A stretch of 64,000 bases of DNA, taken from positions 3,038,001 to 3,102,000 of the forward strand of contig NZ_KB375270.1 of the NCBI RefSeq assembly GCF_000314735.2, written 5' to 3'. Position 1 is the stretch's first letter. Each line of letters starts with the position of its first letter. The notes under the pieces were generated by a model, which worked only from the letters and a program-made list of their open reading frames with translations, was not told where the DNA came from and did no database searches. Source of the DNA: Afipia felis ATCC 53690. GTDB lineage: Bacteria; Pseudomonadota; Alphaproteobacteria; Rhizobiales; Xanthobacteraceae. Positions 44,400 to 53,329 of the stretch are shown piece by piece. The translations under genes were made by a program, and so were the position numbers.

Positions 44400-45360
44400 G
44401 GTAATGCAGTATTACGGACTAACGCAACCGTTCAGCCAGGCGGGCTACTATGAAACCGAGCATCACAAGCAGCTCATCAAGGATATCAAGGGGGCGATCC
44501 TCGAAGGGCGGCTGATCGCACTCTGCGGCGTCGTGGGCAGCGGCAAGACGGTTACCTTGCGCCGCTTGCAGCAGATCCTGAAGGATGAAAATCGCGTGTC
44601 CGTCGCCAAATCGCTGTCGGTCGAAAAGCACAGCATCAAGCTCGCGACCCTGATCACGGCACTCTTCTACGACCTGGCACAGGACAAGCTGGTGCAAATT
44701 CCGAAACAAGGCGAGCGGCGCGAACGCGAATTACAGGAGCTGGTCAAGAAGGGAAAACGCCCAGTGGCACTGTTCGTCGACGAGGCACACGACCTGAACG
44801 GGCACACGCTCATTGGCCTCAAGCGTCTGATGGAAGTCGTGGAAGACGGCGGTGGCCGGCTGTCGGTAATCCTGGCCGGTCATCCCAAACTGCGCAACGA
44901 CCTGCGCCGGCCGACCATGGAGGAAATTGGCTACCGTACCGATATCTTCACCTTAGACGGCATCGCCGGCAGCCAGCGCGAATATATTTTATGGTTGCTC
45001 GGTGCCAGCACCGGCAACAAAACTGAGCCAGAGTTGATCCTGACTGTTGAAGCGATCGACATGCTGGCCACCAAACTGCGCACGCCGCTGCAGGTCCAGC
45101 TGCACCTGACGTTGGCACTCGAAGCCGGCTACCAGACAGGCGAAAAGCCGGTCACGGCAGCACTGGTGGAATCCATGCTGTCGCGCCACCTCGATGATTT
45201 GGAGCCGATGTTGACGCGCCATGGCTATCGGCTCAAGGACATGGTGGAGCAGTTCGACGCCAAGGCGGCGGAAATCCGGGCGCTGTTCAGCAATCAACTT
45301 GAACCCAAGCGCACGGCAGAGCTGCGCGATCGAATGCTGGCGGCGGGGTTGCCGATATGA
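44389..45360 (+). CDS. AAA ATPase of the transposon (TniB/TnsC/ExeA-like)
   Basis: A 323-residue ATPase: Walker A GVVGSGKTVTLRRL, Walker B VALFVDEAHDL, sensor region VILAGHPKLRNDL and an ExeA/TniB-like C-terminal helical domain. In Mu, Tn7 and Tn402 systems the equivalent protein selects target DNA and confers immunity. The opening YYGLTQPFSQAGYYETEHH is the ExeA-type N-terminal motif. Its start overlaps the transposase stop; an alternative ATG at 44404 would trim five residues. A diverged transposon end begins 11 bp after the stop, marking the right end of the original IS. Confidence 0.9.
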   Translation: MRVEVMQYYGLTQPFSQAGYYETEHHKQLIKDIKGAILEGRLIALCGVVGSGKTVTLRRLQQILKDENRVSVAKSLSVEKHSIKLATLITALFYDLAQDKLVQIPKQGERRERELQELVKKGKRPVALFVDEAHDLNGHTLIGLKRLMEVVEDGGGRLSVILAGHPKLRNDLRRPTMEEIGYRTDIFTLDGIAGSQREYILWLLGASTGNKTEPELILTVEAIDMLATKLRTPLQVQLHLTLALEAGYQTGEKPVTAALVESMLSRHLDDLEPMLTRHGYRLKDMVEQFDAKAAEIRALFSNQLEPKRTAELRDRMLAAGLPI

Positions 45361-45370
45361 ACTGAACCGT

Positions 45371-45537
45371 CATTTGCAATTAATGTGAGCACACGGTCAT
45401 GGAATGCGAGCCGGCGCCGATCAATGCAAGCTCATTTGCAGATAATGTGAGCACGAACGCTCTTTCATTTGCAGTTATTGTGAGCCGAAAACTGCGTCAA
45501 ATGCGAGCATGGCCGGTTTCAAATGCGAGCCGTTACA
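45371..45537 (-). repeat. Internal, diverged transposon end
   Basis: The 167-bp segment, read on the minus strand, begins TGTAACGGCTCGCATTTG and aligns without gaps to the outer 167-bp end arrays at roughly 80% identity by eye, including all six repeated words. It is the original right end of the IS (41047-45537) and is inserted in the repA gene. Confidence 0.85.
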
Positions 45538-46473
45538 GCTAAGCGTAAGCGTGCTATCCCACAAGCTCGGTTCGTCCGGCCGTTTCGGGTTCCAGAATAG
45601 AAACCCTTTGCTGGCAATCACCATCTGCGAAAAACCCAAGGCGTTCACGTCGGAACCATCGGCCGAAATGGTCGAGCGGACAAGGGCGAGTGTCTGGCTA
45701 TGCAAACTCTTGATGTATCGGCCATCGCTCGGCAGTTTCAGCTTGTCTAGGAACTGCTTCTGATTGTTGCCCAGCACCAAGACAGGGGAGCCGGTCAAGG
45801 TGGCCTCTGTACACATCCACGCCAGCAAAAGCCGAGGCATCATCCCGTAAGGCATTCCAAATTTCGGATGCGCGTTGATGGACAGTGAAATTTTCGAGGT
45901 GCCGCGCTCGAAATAGGTTGTTTTCGGGTCGGTATGGGGCAACGTGGCTTGTGCCAAAAAGTGCGCAACATACCCGGTTGCCCCGGCCGCCTTCGCGTCC
46001 TCAAGTTCCAATGCCAATGCTTCCGAAATCAAATGCTCTTGCCGCTTCGTTATGCTGGATTTCTGCGCTTCCCCGGCCAGAACCTGCGCGGTGGGCGGCT
46101 CTGAAACTGGCGAGGCCTTCGGCGCAGCCGGCACGCTGCGACCGACAACGGCCCCCACGGACTGGAAGCCCTCGATGCGCGAAGGCTCGGCGCTCTTGGC
46201 CTCTGGCGTACCCATGAAGCGGGCGGCCGTTGCTGCGGCCTTCTTGGCTTGCTCTGCGCCCATGCCGGCGTCGATCAGCTTTAGCCGGTACTCGTTCGCG
46301 TTCAAAGCATCGCGGCGGGCGTTGGCCATCTTGGCCGCCACGGCGGCGGCATCCTCGGCCGGTAGGCCGACTGCTATCAGCTCGGCGCGGTAGGCTGCTT
46401 CATCAAACAAACCGCCATCAAGGTTTAGTGCTGTCTGCTTTGCGCCATTTTTGCTAAGATTGGTCATGGTCAT
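45475..46473 (-). pseudogene. repA: Plasmid RepA, C-terminus replaced by transposon end
   Basis: A RepA-type replication initiator: after a charged N-terminal part of about 110 residues come TKRQEHLISEALALE, TYFERGTSKISLSINAHPKF and GMPYGMMPRLLLAWMCTEA with LVLGNNQKQFLDKL, the plasmid-encoded RepA family core. The last 21 codons (45475-45537) are encoded by the internal transposon end, so the native C-terminal part, usually needed for DNA binding, is missing. It is probably non-functional. It shows that the cargo came from a plasmid. An alternative start lies two codons in. Confidence 0.85.
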
Positions 46474-46535
46474 TTGCCTGTTTTGGTGATGGTCAGCAGC
46501 CCTTTACGAGTTCGCCACTCCGGGGCTGCACCCCC

Positions 46536-46576
46536 GGCCCGACACTGTTAGAGCAGTGCCGGGCCATTCTTTTTTC
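46536..46576 (+). terminator. Rho-independent terminator, plus-strand orientation
   Basis: GGCCCGACACTG pairs with CAGTGCCGGGCC (one A-C mismatch) around a 6-nt loop, followed by ATTCTTTTTT. It would stop rightward transcription, although the neighbouring genes run leftward. Confidence 0.75.
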
Positions 46577-46937
46577 AGTGCGGGCCGGTTTCCTCGCACC
46601 AGTTGGACGAATCCACGATGATTTCGGGGTCGAGGTGCGTCACGTCGGCCAGCGTCGTGAGTGCCTTTTCAAACGTCCGAAAGCGCACCGGGCGGCCTTC
46701 ATGCGTGATGGCGTGCAAGGTCTGGCCCTGACGGGCGTACAGGGCGAACCCTTGGCCGTCGTTGGGGTAAAGCACGGCCTGCACGCGCTCCCCGTCCGGG
46801 GTGTCACAAGCGGCATTCAGGCGGTGGAACGTCCACGCCCTGCCCTTCTTCACTTTCGGTTCCATCTGCTCGAAAAATTCAGCCACAAGCGCCTCGACTT
46901 CTGCGGGCGTTGCGCCCAAGTTTTGATCTGTATTCAT
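46575..46937 (-). CDS. Hypothetical plasmid-derived protein
   Basis: A 120-residue protein I do not recognise. The N-terminal half (TPAEVEALVAEFFEQMEPKV) is helical and acidic, the centre (AWTFHRLNAACD, VLYPNDGQGFALYARQGQTL) looks beta-rich, and there are no signal or membrane segments. The ATG at 46937 is chosen because AGGAG lies 8 nt upstream; a GTG start would add three residues. It sits between the toxin gene and truncated repA, all leftward, in DNA that appears to be captured plasmid. Confidence 0.7.
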   Translation of the reverse strand: MNTDQNLGATPAEVEALVAEFFEQMEPKVKKGRAWTFHRLNAACDTPDGERVQAVLYPNDGQGFALYARQGQTLHAITHEGRPVRFRTFEKALTTLADVTHLDPEIIVDSSNWCEETGPH

Positions 46938-46981
46938 CTTCGCCACTCCTGAAAACCGGCGTTAGAGCGCCGGGGTTGTAA

Positions 46982-47284
46982 TCACGGCACCTGTTGGGCC
47001 GCGTGCTTCACTCTCAAAATCTCGACGGTGCGGGCCTCAGCCAGCACACGATAAAAAACGATGTAGTTCGGATGCACGATCAGTTCGCGCAACCACTCGG
47101 GCAAGCCCGGTCGGCCATGCCGGCCAAGCTCTGGATGCTGTGCAAGCGGCTTGGTCTTGTCGCGCAACTCCTGCCCGAAGCTCTTTGCCCGCGTCGGGTT
47201 GTCCTTGCCGATGTAGCGCACGATGGCGCGCAAGTCATCGCGTGCCATTGGCCGCCATTCAATGCGGTAAGGCTTGGCCGTCAT
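46982..47284 (-). CDS. RelE/ParE family toxin
   Basis: A 100-residue protein with the ParE/RelE fold signature: YRIEWRPMARDDLRAIVRYI, LAQHPELGRHGRPGLPEWLRELIVH, then NYIVFYRVLAEARTVEILRVKHAAQ. ParE-like members inhibit gyrase and RelE-like members cut mRNA; the sequence alone does not decide which. The start overlaps the upstream antitoxin gene by ATGA. The pair would have stabilised the source plasmid and may now stabilise the transposon. Confidence 0.88.
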   Translation of the reverse strand: MTAKPYRIEWRPMARDDLRAIVRYIGKDNPTRAKSFGQELRDKTKPLAQHPELGRHGRPGLPEWLRELIVHPNYIVFYRVLAEARTVEILRVKHAAQQVP

Positions 47285-47727
47285 GCGCGCTTTTTCTTCG
47301 GCAAGGCGGCAATGTCGGCGTCCATCTCGGCCATGACTTCATCGTGCGGAATGCTCGGCCGTGGGTCGTCAATAGATGCCTGAAGCTCGCCGGCCAGCCA
47401 CTGGTTATAGGCGGCGGCTTCGTGCGCTCCGCGTAGTACCTGCGCCCTCGCGTCGTCGCGGCTGTTGACCACCTTTTCGGCGGGGTTCCAGTCGCTGGCG
47501 TCGAACTGGCCGACCGTGATTCCAAGATCACGCAACAGGGACAGGGCGGCAATCGGATTGCCAAACCGGCGCGGCTCGCCGCTGCGGGCCTTCGACAGCA
47601 CGGCACCGGAACCGCTGCGGGTTGCGATCTGAACAAGGAACGCCCCGCCCTGCCCTTTCAAGGTCACGCCTGAGACGCCGCCGGCATTGCTGGCAACGCG
47701 AAGCTGCTCAAGGGTCATGCTTTGCAT
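47281..47727 (-). CDS. Antitoxin partner of the RelE/ParE toxin
   Basis: A 148-residue protein upstream of and overlapping the toxin. The C-terminal PSIPHDEVMAEMDADIAALP is typical of antitoxin tails of RelB/Phd-like systems. The N-terminal region (MTLEQLRVASNAGGVSGVTL, FLVQIATRSG, GNPIAALSLLRDLGI) is a separate module that is unusually long for an antitoxin and recalls plasmid ParC-like proteins. Start 47727 follows AAGGAG with good spacing. A palindrome upstream fits autoregulation. Confidence 0.78.
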   Translation of the reverse strand: MQSMTLEQLRVASNAGGVSGVTLKGQGGAFLVQIATRSGSGAVLSKARSGEPRRFGNPIAALSLLRDLGITVGQFDASDWNPAEKVVNSRDDARAQVLRGAHEAAAYNQWLAGELQASIDDPRPSIPHDEVMAEMDADIAALPKKKRA

Positions 47728-47764
47728 GGTGTTCTCCTTATACGTCACTAATCAGATTGTATTC

Positions 47765-47788
47765 TGCACGAAAATTAGAAAGCGTGCA
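47765..47788. promoter_or_regulatory. Candidate toxin-antitoxin operator
   Basis: TGCACG-N12-CGTGCA lies about 40 bp upstream of the antitoxin start, overlapping its likely promoter region. Confidence 0.5.
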
Positions 47789-47886
47789 AGCGCTCTAGAC
47801 AATTTGGGTGGTCAAAATTGGCATAGCCAATTTAGATTGGCCTTTGAGTTATTGGCCGGGTCTGCTACGCTAGGCCAAGTTAGCTA

Positions 47887-48926
47887 TACCGATACGGTAC
47901 AATTAATTTTTGAAATGGCGACAAACGGCTATTTTCTGGCGGTCGTATCACAGACCAATTCGATGCTATATTTACAATTTAACTGGGGGCGCTGGTAAGC
48001 GTAATGCAATACTACGCTAAGCGAGGCGAGACGATGATGCACAAGCATGGGATGGGCAGATAGGTTTTTTGAGGCTGTAAAAAAGTTAACACACTCACAT
48101 GAAGGGGGTGAAATGGATACACGATTATTTGCATTCGTCGGCGGAGACAGCGGTCTTTGGCGGATCGTTGGAACCGAAACCATAGTTGGCAAGTCACTGC
48201 CTGAAGCCAAAAGGCTCAACGTAATATCTGCCTCAGAGTTGCAGCCCGAAACCAATGCACCCTGGGTACTTCGCGGAATAACAAGCAATGAACGGTATGT
48301 CATGCGCGAAGAGAAGAACGAAATTGTGGTGAAGCAGCAAGGGCTAGCGCGCCCAGAAGCAACTTGCGCTGCGTTGATACCGATCCGAAAAAACGCAGCT
48401 TGGTGGGAATTCACGCAAGACGAGCGCCGGAGCGTTTTCGAAAAGTCAAAGCACATCCAAATCGGGCTCAACTACTTGCCTGCAGTAGCGCGCAAGCTCC
48501 ACCACTGCCGCGACCTCTCTGAAAATGAACCGTTCGATTTTCTCAATTGGTTCGAGTTCGCGCCAACCCATGAGGCTGAGTTCAACGCATTGCTTTCCGA
48601 ACTGCGTGCAACAGAGGAATGGAAGTACGTTGACAGAGAAGTCGATATCCGTCTCGTGCGAGAGGCGGCGTAGGTCAATCCCCGTCTGACCGCTCAGAGG
48701 CGTTAGCGGGCAGCCGGCACTGCATCTATTGATTTTGGATAGCTTGGAACCCGGCATTTCACTTGCAATTAATTCGAGCACGCCGCCATGAAATGCGAGC
48801 CGCCGCCGTCGATTGCAAGCTCGTTTGCAGATAGCGTGAGCATCAGCGCGCCGTCAGTTGCAGTTAATTCGAGCCGAAAGCGGCGTCGAATGCGAGCACG
48901 CCCGTTTTCAAACGCGAGCCGCTACA
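47887..48926 (-). repeat. Right 1,040-bp inverted repeat of the transposon
   Basis: Reverse complement of 41047-42086, with the second cld-like gene and the outer end array (48760-48926). Its inner edge is the palindrome core at 47885-47901. Confidence 0.9.
48113..48673 (+). CDS. cld: Chlorite-dismutase-like haem protein (right copy)
   Basis: The encoded protein is identical to that at 41300-41860, including His114 and Arg127, the Trp pair in NAAWWEFT and the tail EVDIRLVREAA. The start follows GAAGGGGG. It points outward, towards the transposon end and the 3' part of the strawberry-notch gene. Being in an exact inverted repeat, the two copies are probably kept identical by recent duplication or by recombination between the repeats. 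Confidence 0.85.
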   Translation: MDTRLFAFVGGDSGLWRIVGTETIVGKSLPEAKRLNVISASELQPETNAPWVLRGITSNERYVMREEKNEIVVKQQGLARPEATCAALIPIRKNAAWWEFTQDERRSVFEKSKHIQIGLNYLPAVARKLHHCRDLSENEPFDFLNWFEFAPTHEAEFNALLSELRATEEWKYVDREVDIRLVREAA

Positions 48927-48932
48927 GCTAGG
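48927..48932. repeat. Right target-site duplication
   Basis: GCTAGG directly follows the transposon end GCTACA and matches 41041-41046. Confidence 0.9.
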
Positions 48933-50118
48933 CGCCATCACGCGAGGCCAGCGCCAGACCGGGGGCCAGGGACTCTTCAGGCCAGAGGACAATCTGGAAT
49001 CGCACTACGCCCGTGACGCGCTGCGCCAGCTCTACATGCTGCTCGTGCGTGGCAAGATCGAAGGCTGTTCGCTCCAGATGTTCGAGGCCGCCACCGGCCT
49101 CAACCTGATGGACGCCAACGGCATCAAGGACGAGTTGCCGCCGATCACGACTTTCCTCAACCGCCTACTGGCGCTCACCATCGAGCTGCAGGGCGTGCTG
49201 TTCACGGCGTTCGAGCAGTTGCTGAACGCCAAGATCGAAGGCGCCATCGCCAGCGGTGTCTATGACGTCGGCCTGGAGACGCTGCGGGCCGAAAGCTTCG
49301 TCGTCATCGATCGCCGGACGATCTACACCCATCCCGCGACGACCGCGGAAACCCGGCTGCTGACCATCACCGAGCGCCGGCGCAATCGCCCCGTCACGCT
49401 CGATGAGGCGCTGGACCATCTCGCCGACCACCGCGCCGCGTTGCTGCTCAACGAGCGCTCGGGCCGCGCCGCCGTACAGATTCCGGCGCCAAGCCTGATG
49501 CTCGACGATGGCGAGATCGAACGCCGCGTTCGGCTGATCCGGCCGATGGAGCACCATCACGCGTCGCTGAAGATGATGGACGACAGCCACTGGCAGGCGG
49601 CGGAGCGGGAGGCCTTTGCGGCCGCGTGGGATCGTGAAGTGTCCGAGGTCCCCGAGTTCGCCGACAACACGATCCATATCGTCGCCGGCTTGCTGCTGCC
49701 GATCTGGAAGCGCCTGCCGAACGAGTCGACCCGCGTCTATCGGCTCCAGACCGATGCGGGCGAGCGCATCATCGGCCGCAGGGTCTCGCCGGCCTGGGCG
49801 GCGAACGCGTCAGTGACCGGGACCACCATCCTGACGCCGGATGCGGCCTTCGCGGCGCTGACCGAGGGCCGCACCGTTCTCGACCTCGCCGAAGGCCTTC
49901 AGCTCCACCGCGCGCGCGTCATGGGCGTCCACCGCATCGAGCTGTCGGGCTTCACCGACACGATGCGGGACCGCCTGCGCGCCTACGGCCTCTTCAGCGA
50001 GATCATCTCGTGGAAGCTGCGCATGTTCGTGCCGACCGACGCCGCCGGAGCCGGCGTGCTGGCGAAAGTCCTCGACCACTATCCGGCCCTGCGCATCAGC
50101 GAACGGGAGGCCGCGTGA
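48933..50118 (+). pseudogene. Strawberry-notch-like helicase, 3' part
   Basis: The continuation of the split gene. Read in frame with GCTAGG, it resumes as LGAITRGQRQTGGQGLF and runs to the stop at 50118, adding about 395 residues of the strawberry-notch C-terminal domain (for example LYMLLVRGKIEGCSLQMFE and GVYDVGLETLRAESF). It has no start of its own at the junction; an ATG at 49036 could give a 360-residue fragment. The stop overlaps the ATG of the Toprim gene (TGATG), so coupling to upstream translation has probably been lost. Confidence 0.85.
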
Positions 50119-51173
50119 TGAGTCGCCACGACGCCTCCGAACTGGCACACCGACTCGCGCGCGACGCCGAGGCGGTGTGCCGCCACTACCTCTCGGCCGG
50201 ACGGCGGGAGGGCCGCTATTGGCTGGTGGGCGATGTGCGCAACACGCCGGGCCGCTCGATGTTCGTGCGGCTCAAGGAGTCCGTGAAAGGGCCGGCCGGC
50301 AAATGGACCGACGCCGCGACCGGCGAGCATGGCGATCTGCTCGACGTAATCCAGGAAAGCTGCGGCCTGATCGACTTCAAGGACGTCGCCGATGAGGCGC
50401 GTTCGTTCCTCAGCCTGCCGCATCCCGAGCCGGAGCCAGATCGGCATCGATCGCGAGCGCCCGCCGCTCCAACCGGATCGCCGGAGGCGGCACGACGACT
50501 GTTCGCCATGTCGCAGCCGATTTCCCGTACACTCGTAGAAACGTATCTCAGTAATCGCGGCATTACGTTTTTGCACGGAACCGGAAGCCTGCGTTTCCAC
50601 CCGCGCTGCTACTATCGACCGGACGAACACAGCCCGACCGAGACCTGGCCGGCGATGATCGCTTCCGTCACCGATCTCGAAGGACATTTGACCGGGGCGC
50701 ACCGCACCTGGCTCGATCCCGGCGACTTCACCGAGGCGACACTCGGCAAGGCGCCAATCGACACGCCGAGACGGGCGATGGGTGACCTTCTCGGTCACGC
50801 CGTTCGATTTGGCGTGGCGGGCGAGGTCATGGCGGCCGGCGAGGGCATCGAGACGATGCTGTCGCTCCGATGCGTCTTGCCGACCATGCCGCTGGTTGCA
50901 GCCCTCTCGGCGGCGCATCTCTCCGCCATCCTGTTCCCGGACACGCTGCGGCGACTCTACATTGCTCGCGACGATGATCCGGCCGGCGACGGCGCAATGG
51001 CGACATTGATCGACCGGGCGCGGGAGGCCGGGATCGAGGCGATCGTGATCTCGCCACGGCTCGGCGACTTCAACGAGGATCTCCGCCTGCTTGGGATCGA
51101 CGCGCTTCGGGCGGCGAGCCGGGTGCAGATCGCGGCGCAGGACGTCGCCCGCTTCATGGAGCTGGCGGCATAG
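50118..51173 (+). CDS. Toprim domain protein (plasmid primase-like)
   Basis: A 351-residue protein with an N-terminal zinc-less primase-like region (CRHYLSAGRREGRYWLVGDV, TGEHGDLLDVI) and a C-terminal Toprim domain: EVMAAGEGIETMLSLR carries the catalytic Glu, and LRRLYIARDDDPAGDGAM carries the DxD metal site. This type is common on alphaproteobacterial plasmids and ICEs, and may prime DNA after conjugative transfer. It starts by TGATG overlap with the strawberry-notch stop, so the transposon insertion may have a polar effect on it. Confidence 0.88.
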   Translation: MSRHDASELAHRLARDAEAVCRHYLSAGRREGRYWLVGDVRNTPGRSMFVRLKESVKGPAGKWTDAATGEHGDLLDVIQESCGLIDFKDVADEARSFLSLPHPEPEPDRHRSRAPAAPTGSPEAARRLFAMSQPISRTLVETYLSNRGITFLHGTGSLRFHPRCYYRPDEHSPTETWPAMIASVTDLEGHLTGAHRTWLDPGDFTEATLGKAPIDTPRRAMGDLLGHAVRFGVAGEVMAAGEGIETMLSLRCVLPTMPLVAALSAAHLSAILFPDTLRRLYIARDDDPAGDGAMATLIDRAREAGIEAIVISPRLGDFNEDLRLLGIDALRAASRVQIAAQDVARFMELAA

Positions 51174-51501
51174 TCGGAACCGGGATGAGGGGCGGATCGG
51201 CAGCGCCGTCACCGTAGGGCCGGCGATCATGCGTTCCCCAGCGCCGGAGGGGACCGCACCCACGGCCTTCTGAGAGGGCGATCGGGCAGCAAGCGGCCCG
51301 GACCGGCAACCTCGTGGGCCGACTATTTTCCGTCGGCGGCGGAGCCGCCTTTACATCGCGAAACAAAATGGCCGGCCCCCTTCGGTCCTCCGCCAAGGCT
51401 TCGGCCCTCCACTGCGCTGCGGATGCAAGTCCGTTCCGCCCGCCGCCTTCGTCGCCATGAAGGCCGCGATGGGCGCGGCCGATCCGACGAGGAAAGCCGC
51501 G
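51174..51501. other. Intergenic region before the DUF2493 gene
   Basis: This 328-bp GC-rich stretch has no supportable gene. It contains several short inverted GGC/GCC-rich segments and probably the promoter of the DUF2493 gene. An in-frame ATG at 51457 exists but lacks a ribosome site. Confidence 0.4.
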
Positions 51502-52431
51502 ATGACCACCGACCATGACGACGAATTCGAGCCGCACCACAGCTCATCCCCGACCGACCAGGTCCTCCACGAACTCCAGCTCTATGGCTACCGCCCCTTC
51601 AACGACGAGCCCGATCCCAGGCCGCTTCCAGAAGCGAACATCCTCGCGGGCAGCATCTCCGACATCTTTGACGCCCTCGTGGTGGCGCTTGCTGACACTC
51701 GCCTCGAACCCGACCTCGAGGACCTGCTGTGGTCGACGGTGAATGTCTTCCATCGGGCCATCGAACGGATCGAGCGCGAACTCGACGACAACGAACTGGC
51801 CCAGCAGCGTTCGCAACGTGAACAGGATGGCAGCGAGGTCAAATCCGTCGAGCTGGAACGACTGACGGCGGAAGGTCAGACGCTCATCGAACGCCGCAAC
51901 GCCTTCGAGCTGATGCGCGACCAGGCCGCCGACCAGTTCGAGCACCACGCCTATTCAGCCTGGCGGCCGCGCAACGGGTCGAAGGTCAACCATCGCAACC
52001 TCACCTCGGCGATGATCGACAGCCGCGACTTCCTGGCGGCGAAGAAGCGCGCCGACAACCAGGTGCTCCTGCCGGCGGGGCCGAAGGTGGCGCTCACCGG
52101 CGGGCTCGATTTCAACGATCACCGGCTGATCTGGGCCAAGCTCGACCAGGTCCACGTCAAGCACCCCGACATGGTGCTGCTGCACGGCGGATCGCCGAAG
52201 GGCGCCGAACTGATCGCCGCCAAATGGGCCGACAACCGCAAGGTTCCGCAGATCGCCTTCAAACCCGACTGGACGAAGCACGCCAAGGCCGCTCCCTTTA
52301 GACGCAACGATGCCATGCTGGACGTGCTGCCGATTGGTCTCCTTCATTTCCCGGGCACCGGCATCCAGGACAATCTCGCCGACAAGGCGAAGAAGCTCGG
52401 TATCCCGGTCTGGAAGTTCGGCGGCGCGTGA
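51502..52431 (+). CDS. DUF2493 domain protein
   Basis: A 309-residue protein. The N-terminal 170 residues are acidic and helical (IERIERELDDNELAQQRSQR). The C-terminal 110 residues are a DUF2493 Rossmann-like domain of the SLOG superfamily: VALTGGLDFNDHRLIWAKLD, VLLHGGSPKGAELIAAKWA, QIAFKPDWTKHAKAAPF and GIQDNLADKAKKLGIPVW. SLOG domains bind nucleotide-like ligands, but the role of this family in mobile elements is unknown. Start 51502 is chosen because GAGGAAA lies 9 nt upstream. Typical ICE backbone gene. Confidence 0.88.
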   Translation: MTTDHDDEFEPHHSSSPTDQVLHELQLYGYRPFNDEPDPRPLPEANILAGSISDIFDALVVALADTRLEPDLEDLLWSTVNVFHRAIERIERELDDNELAQQRSQREQDGSEVKSVELERLTAEGQTLIERRNAFELMRDQAADQFEHHAYSAWRPRNGSKVNHRNLTSAMIDSRDFLAAKKRADNQVLLPAGPKVALTGGLDFNDHRLIWAKLDQVHVKHPDMVLLHGGSPKGAELIAAKWADNRKVPQIAFKPDWTKHAKAAPFRRNDAMLDVLPIGLLHFPGTGIQDNLADKAKKLGIPVWKFGGA

Positions 52432-52475
52432 GCGCCGCCATCTTCCACATCATTCTTCCGGATAGGAGAAAGAGT

Positions 52476-53180
52476 TCAAGGCTGCTGGCGCCAGAACTGC
52501 GTGCTGTAATTGTTCAGTCCGCGGGTATGCGCGTCGACTGTCACCTGGAAGGTTTCCGGAATCTTGTCTCCGTCGCCGCCTTCTTTGAAATAGTCCCTAA
52601 TCGAGTAGAGCGCTCCTCTCATCAGGTGCTCCCACGTTTGATACAGCTTAGTCTGCCGATCCTGCTCCTGCTTGGCGGCGCTCGGCTTTCGACTGGGGAC
52701 CGGGATCGTATAATCGGGACGTATATCTGCGTTATGGACGAACGTGATGCTGCCGAACGTCCACTCGCCATCGACGGCCCGGCGCCACCGATAGCTCACT
52801 CTGACACTTAGGCGTTCGTCGAAGCGATGAGGCGGCATGATCTGGTCATCGACGTAGAAGAGCTGCCCTTCCTTCTCCTCCGTTTCCATCCGGCGCTTCA
52901 TGGCTCCCACGGCGAAGGACAAATCACTACCCGCGCGTCGAAGAGTGCTTTCAGTCTCTGCGCGCTTTCGTGGCGCCTTGGCCAAGTGGTGTTTCGCCAG
53001 CGCCTGTTCGAAGTGATGGAGTTTTGTCGAGATGTAGGGACCGCAACTTGTGAGAGGGAGACGATGCAGATCGCCAGATCGTTCTTCCCGGATAGCCTGA
53101 TCGACCAGCCTGTCCAGCTCGTTAGTGTCGATCGCCTGAAGGGCATTCTGTTGATCGCGGGGGATGTTGATCTCGCCCAT
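52476..53180 (-). CDS. Hypothetical protein
   Basis: A 234-residue hydrophilic protein without signal peptide or membrane segments. The N-terminal half is helical (QAIDTNELDRLVDQAIREER, TKLHHFEQALAKHHLAKAP); the C-terminal half looks beta-rich with Trp and Tyr (DERLSVRVSYRWRRAVDGEW, ITFVHNADIRPDYTIPVP). I do not recognise the family. It lies downstream of the copper genes with a gap of about 150 bp, so it is probably not part of that operon. Confidence 0.7.
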   Translation of the reverse strand: MGEINIPRDQQNALQAIDTNELDRLVDQAIREERSGDLHRLPLTSCGPYISTKLHHFEQALAKHHLAKAPRKRAETESTLRRAGSDLSFAVGAMKRRMETEEKEGQLFYVDDQIMPPHRFDERLSVRVSYRWRRAVDGEWTFGSITFVHNADIRPDYTIPVPSRKPSAAKQEQDRQTKLYQTWEHLMRGALYSIRDYFKEGGDGDKIPETFQVTVDAHTRGLNNYSTQFWRQQP

Positions 53181-53329
53181 GCCTACTCCCTTACGCTTTG
53201 TCTACAACCGGCCCTCGGCCGAGCCCGACGACCCGTCCACAGTAAAGTACCAAATGCTTGTTGCGCATCGCGAGATGACACAACCTTGGGAAGATGATGT
53301 GTCGCTATAGAAGCCCATCATACTTCCTT

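Larger units (their letters stand above)
41047..48926. mobile_element. 7,880-bp Tn7/Tn402-like transposon carrying duplicated cld and plasmid DNA
   Basis: It is bounded by TGTAGC...GCTACA ends and a 6-bp duplication GCTAGG. The 1,040-bp terminal inverted repeats (41047-42086 and 47887-48926) each hold an end array of about 167 bp and a chlorite-dismutase-like gene. Between them lie a serine recombinase, an rve-type DDE transposase and an AAA ATPase, which is the TnsB/TnsC or TniA/TniB plan without a TniQ-like gene. A diverged inner end (45371-45537), a truncated repA, a small protein and a toxin-antitoxin pair follow. The structure suggests an IS plus captured plasmid DNA that moved as one unit. 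Confidence 0.88.

Noticed and set aside
45371..45537. Iterons of a plasmid origin next to repA
   Set aside because: The repeated words look like iterons, but the same six-word array, gap-free over 167 bp, forms both outer ends of the transposon.
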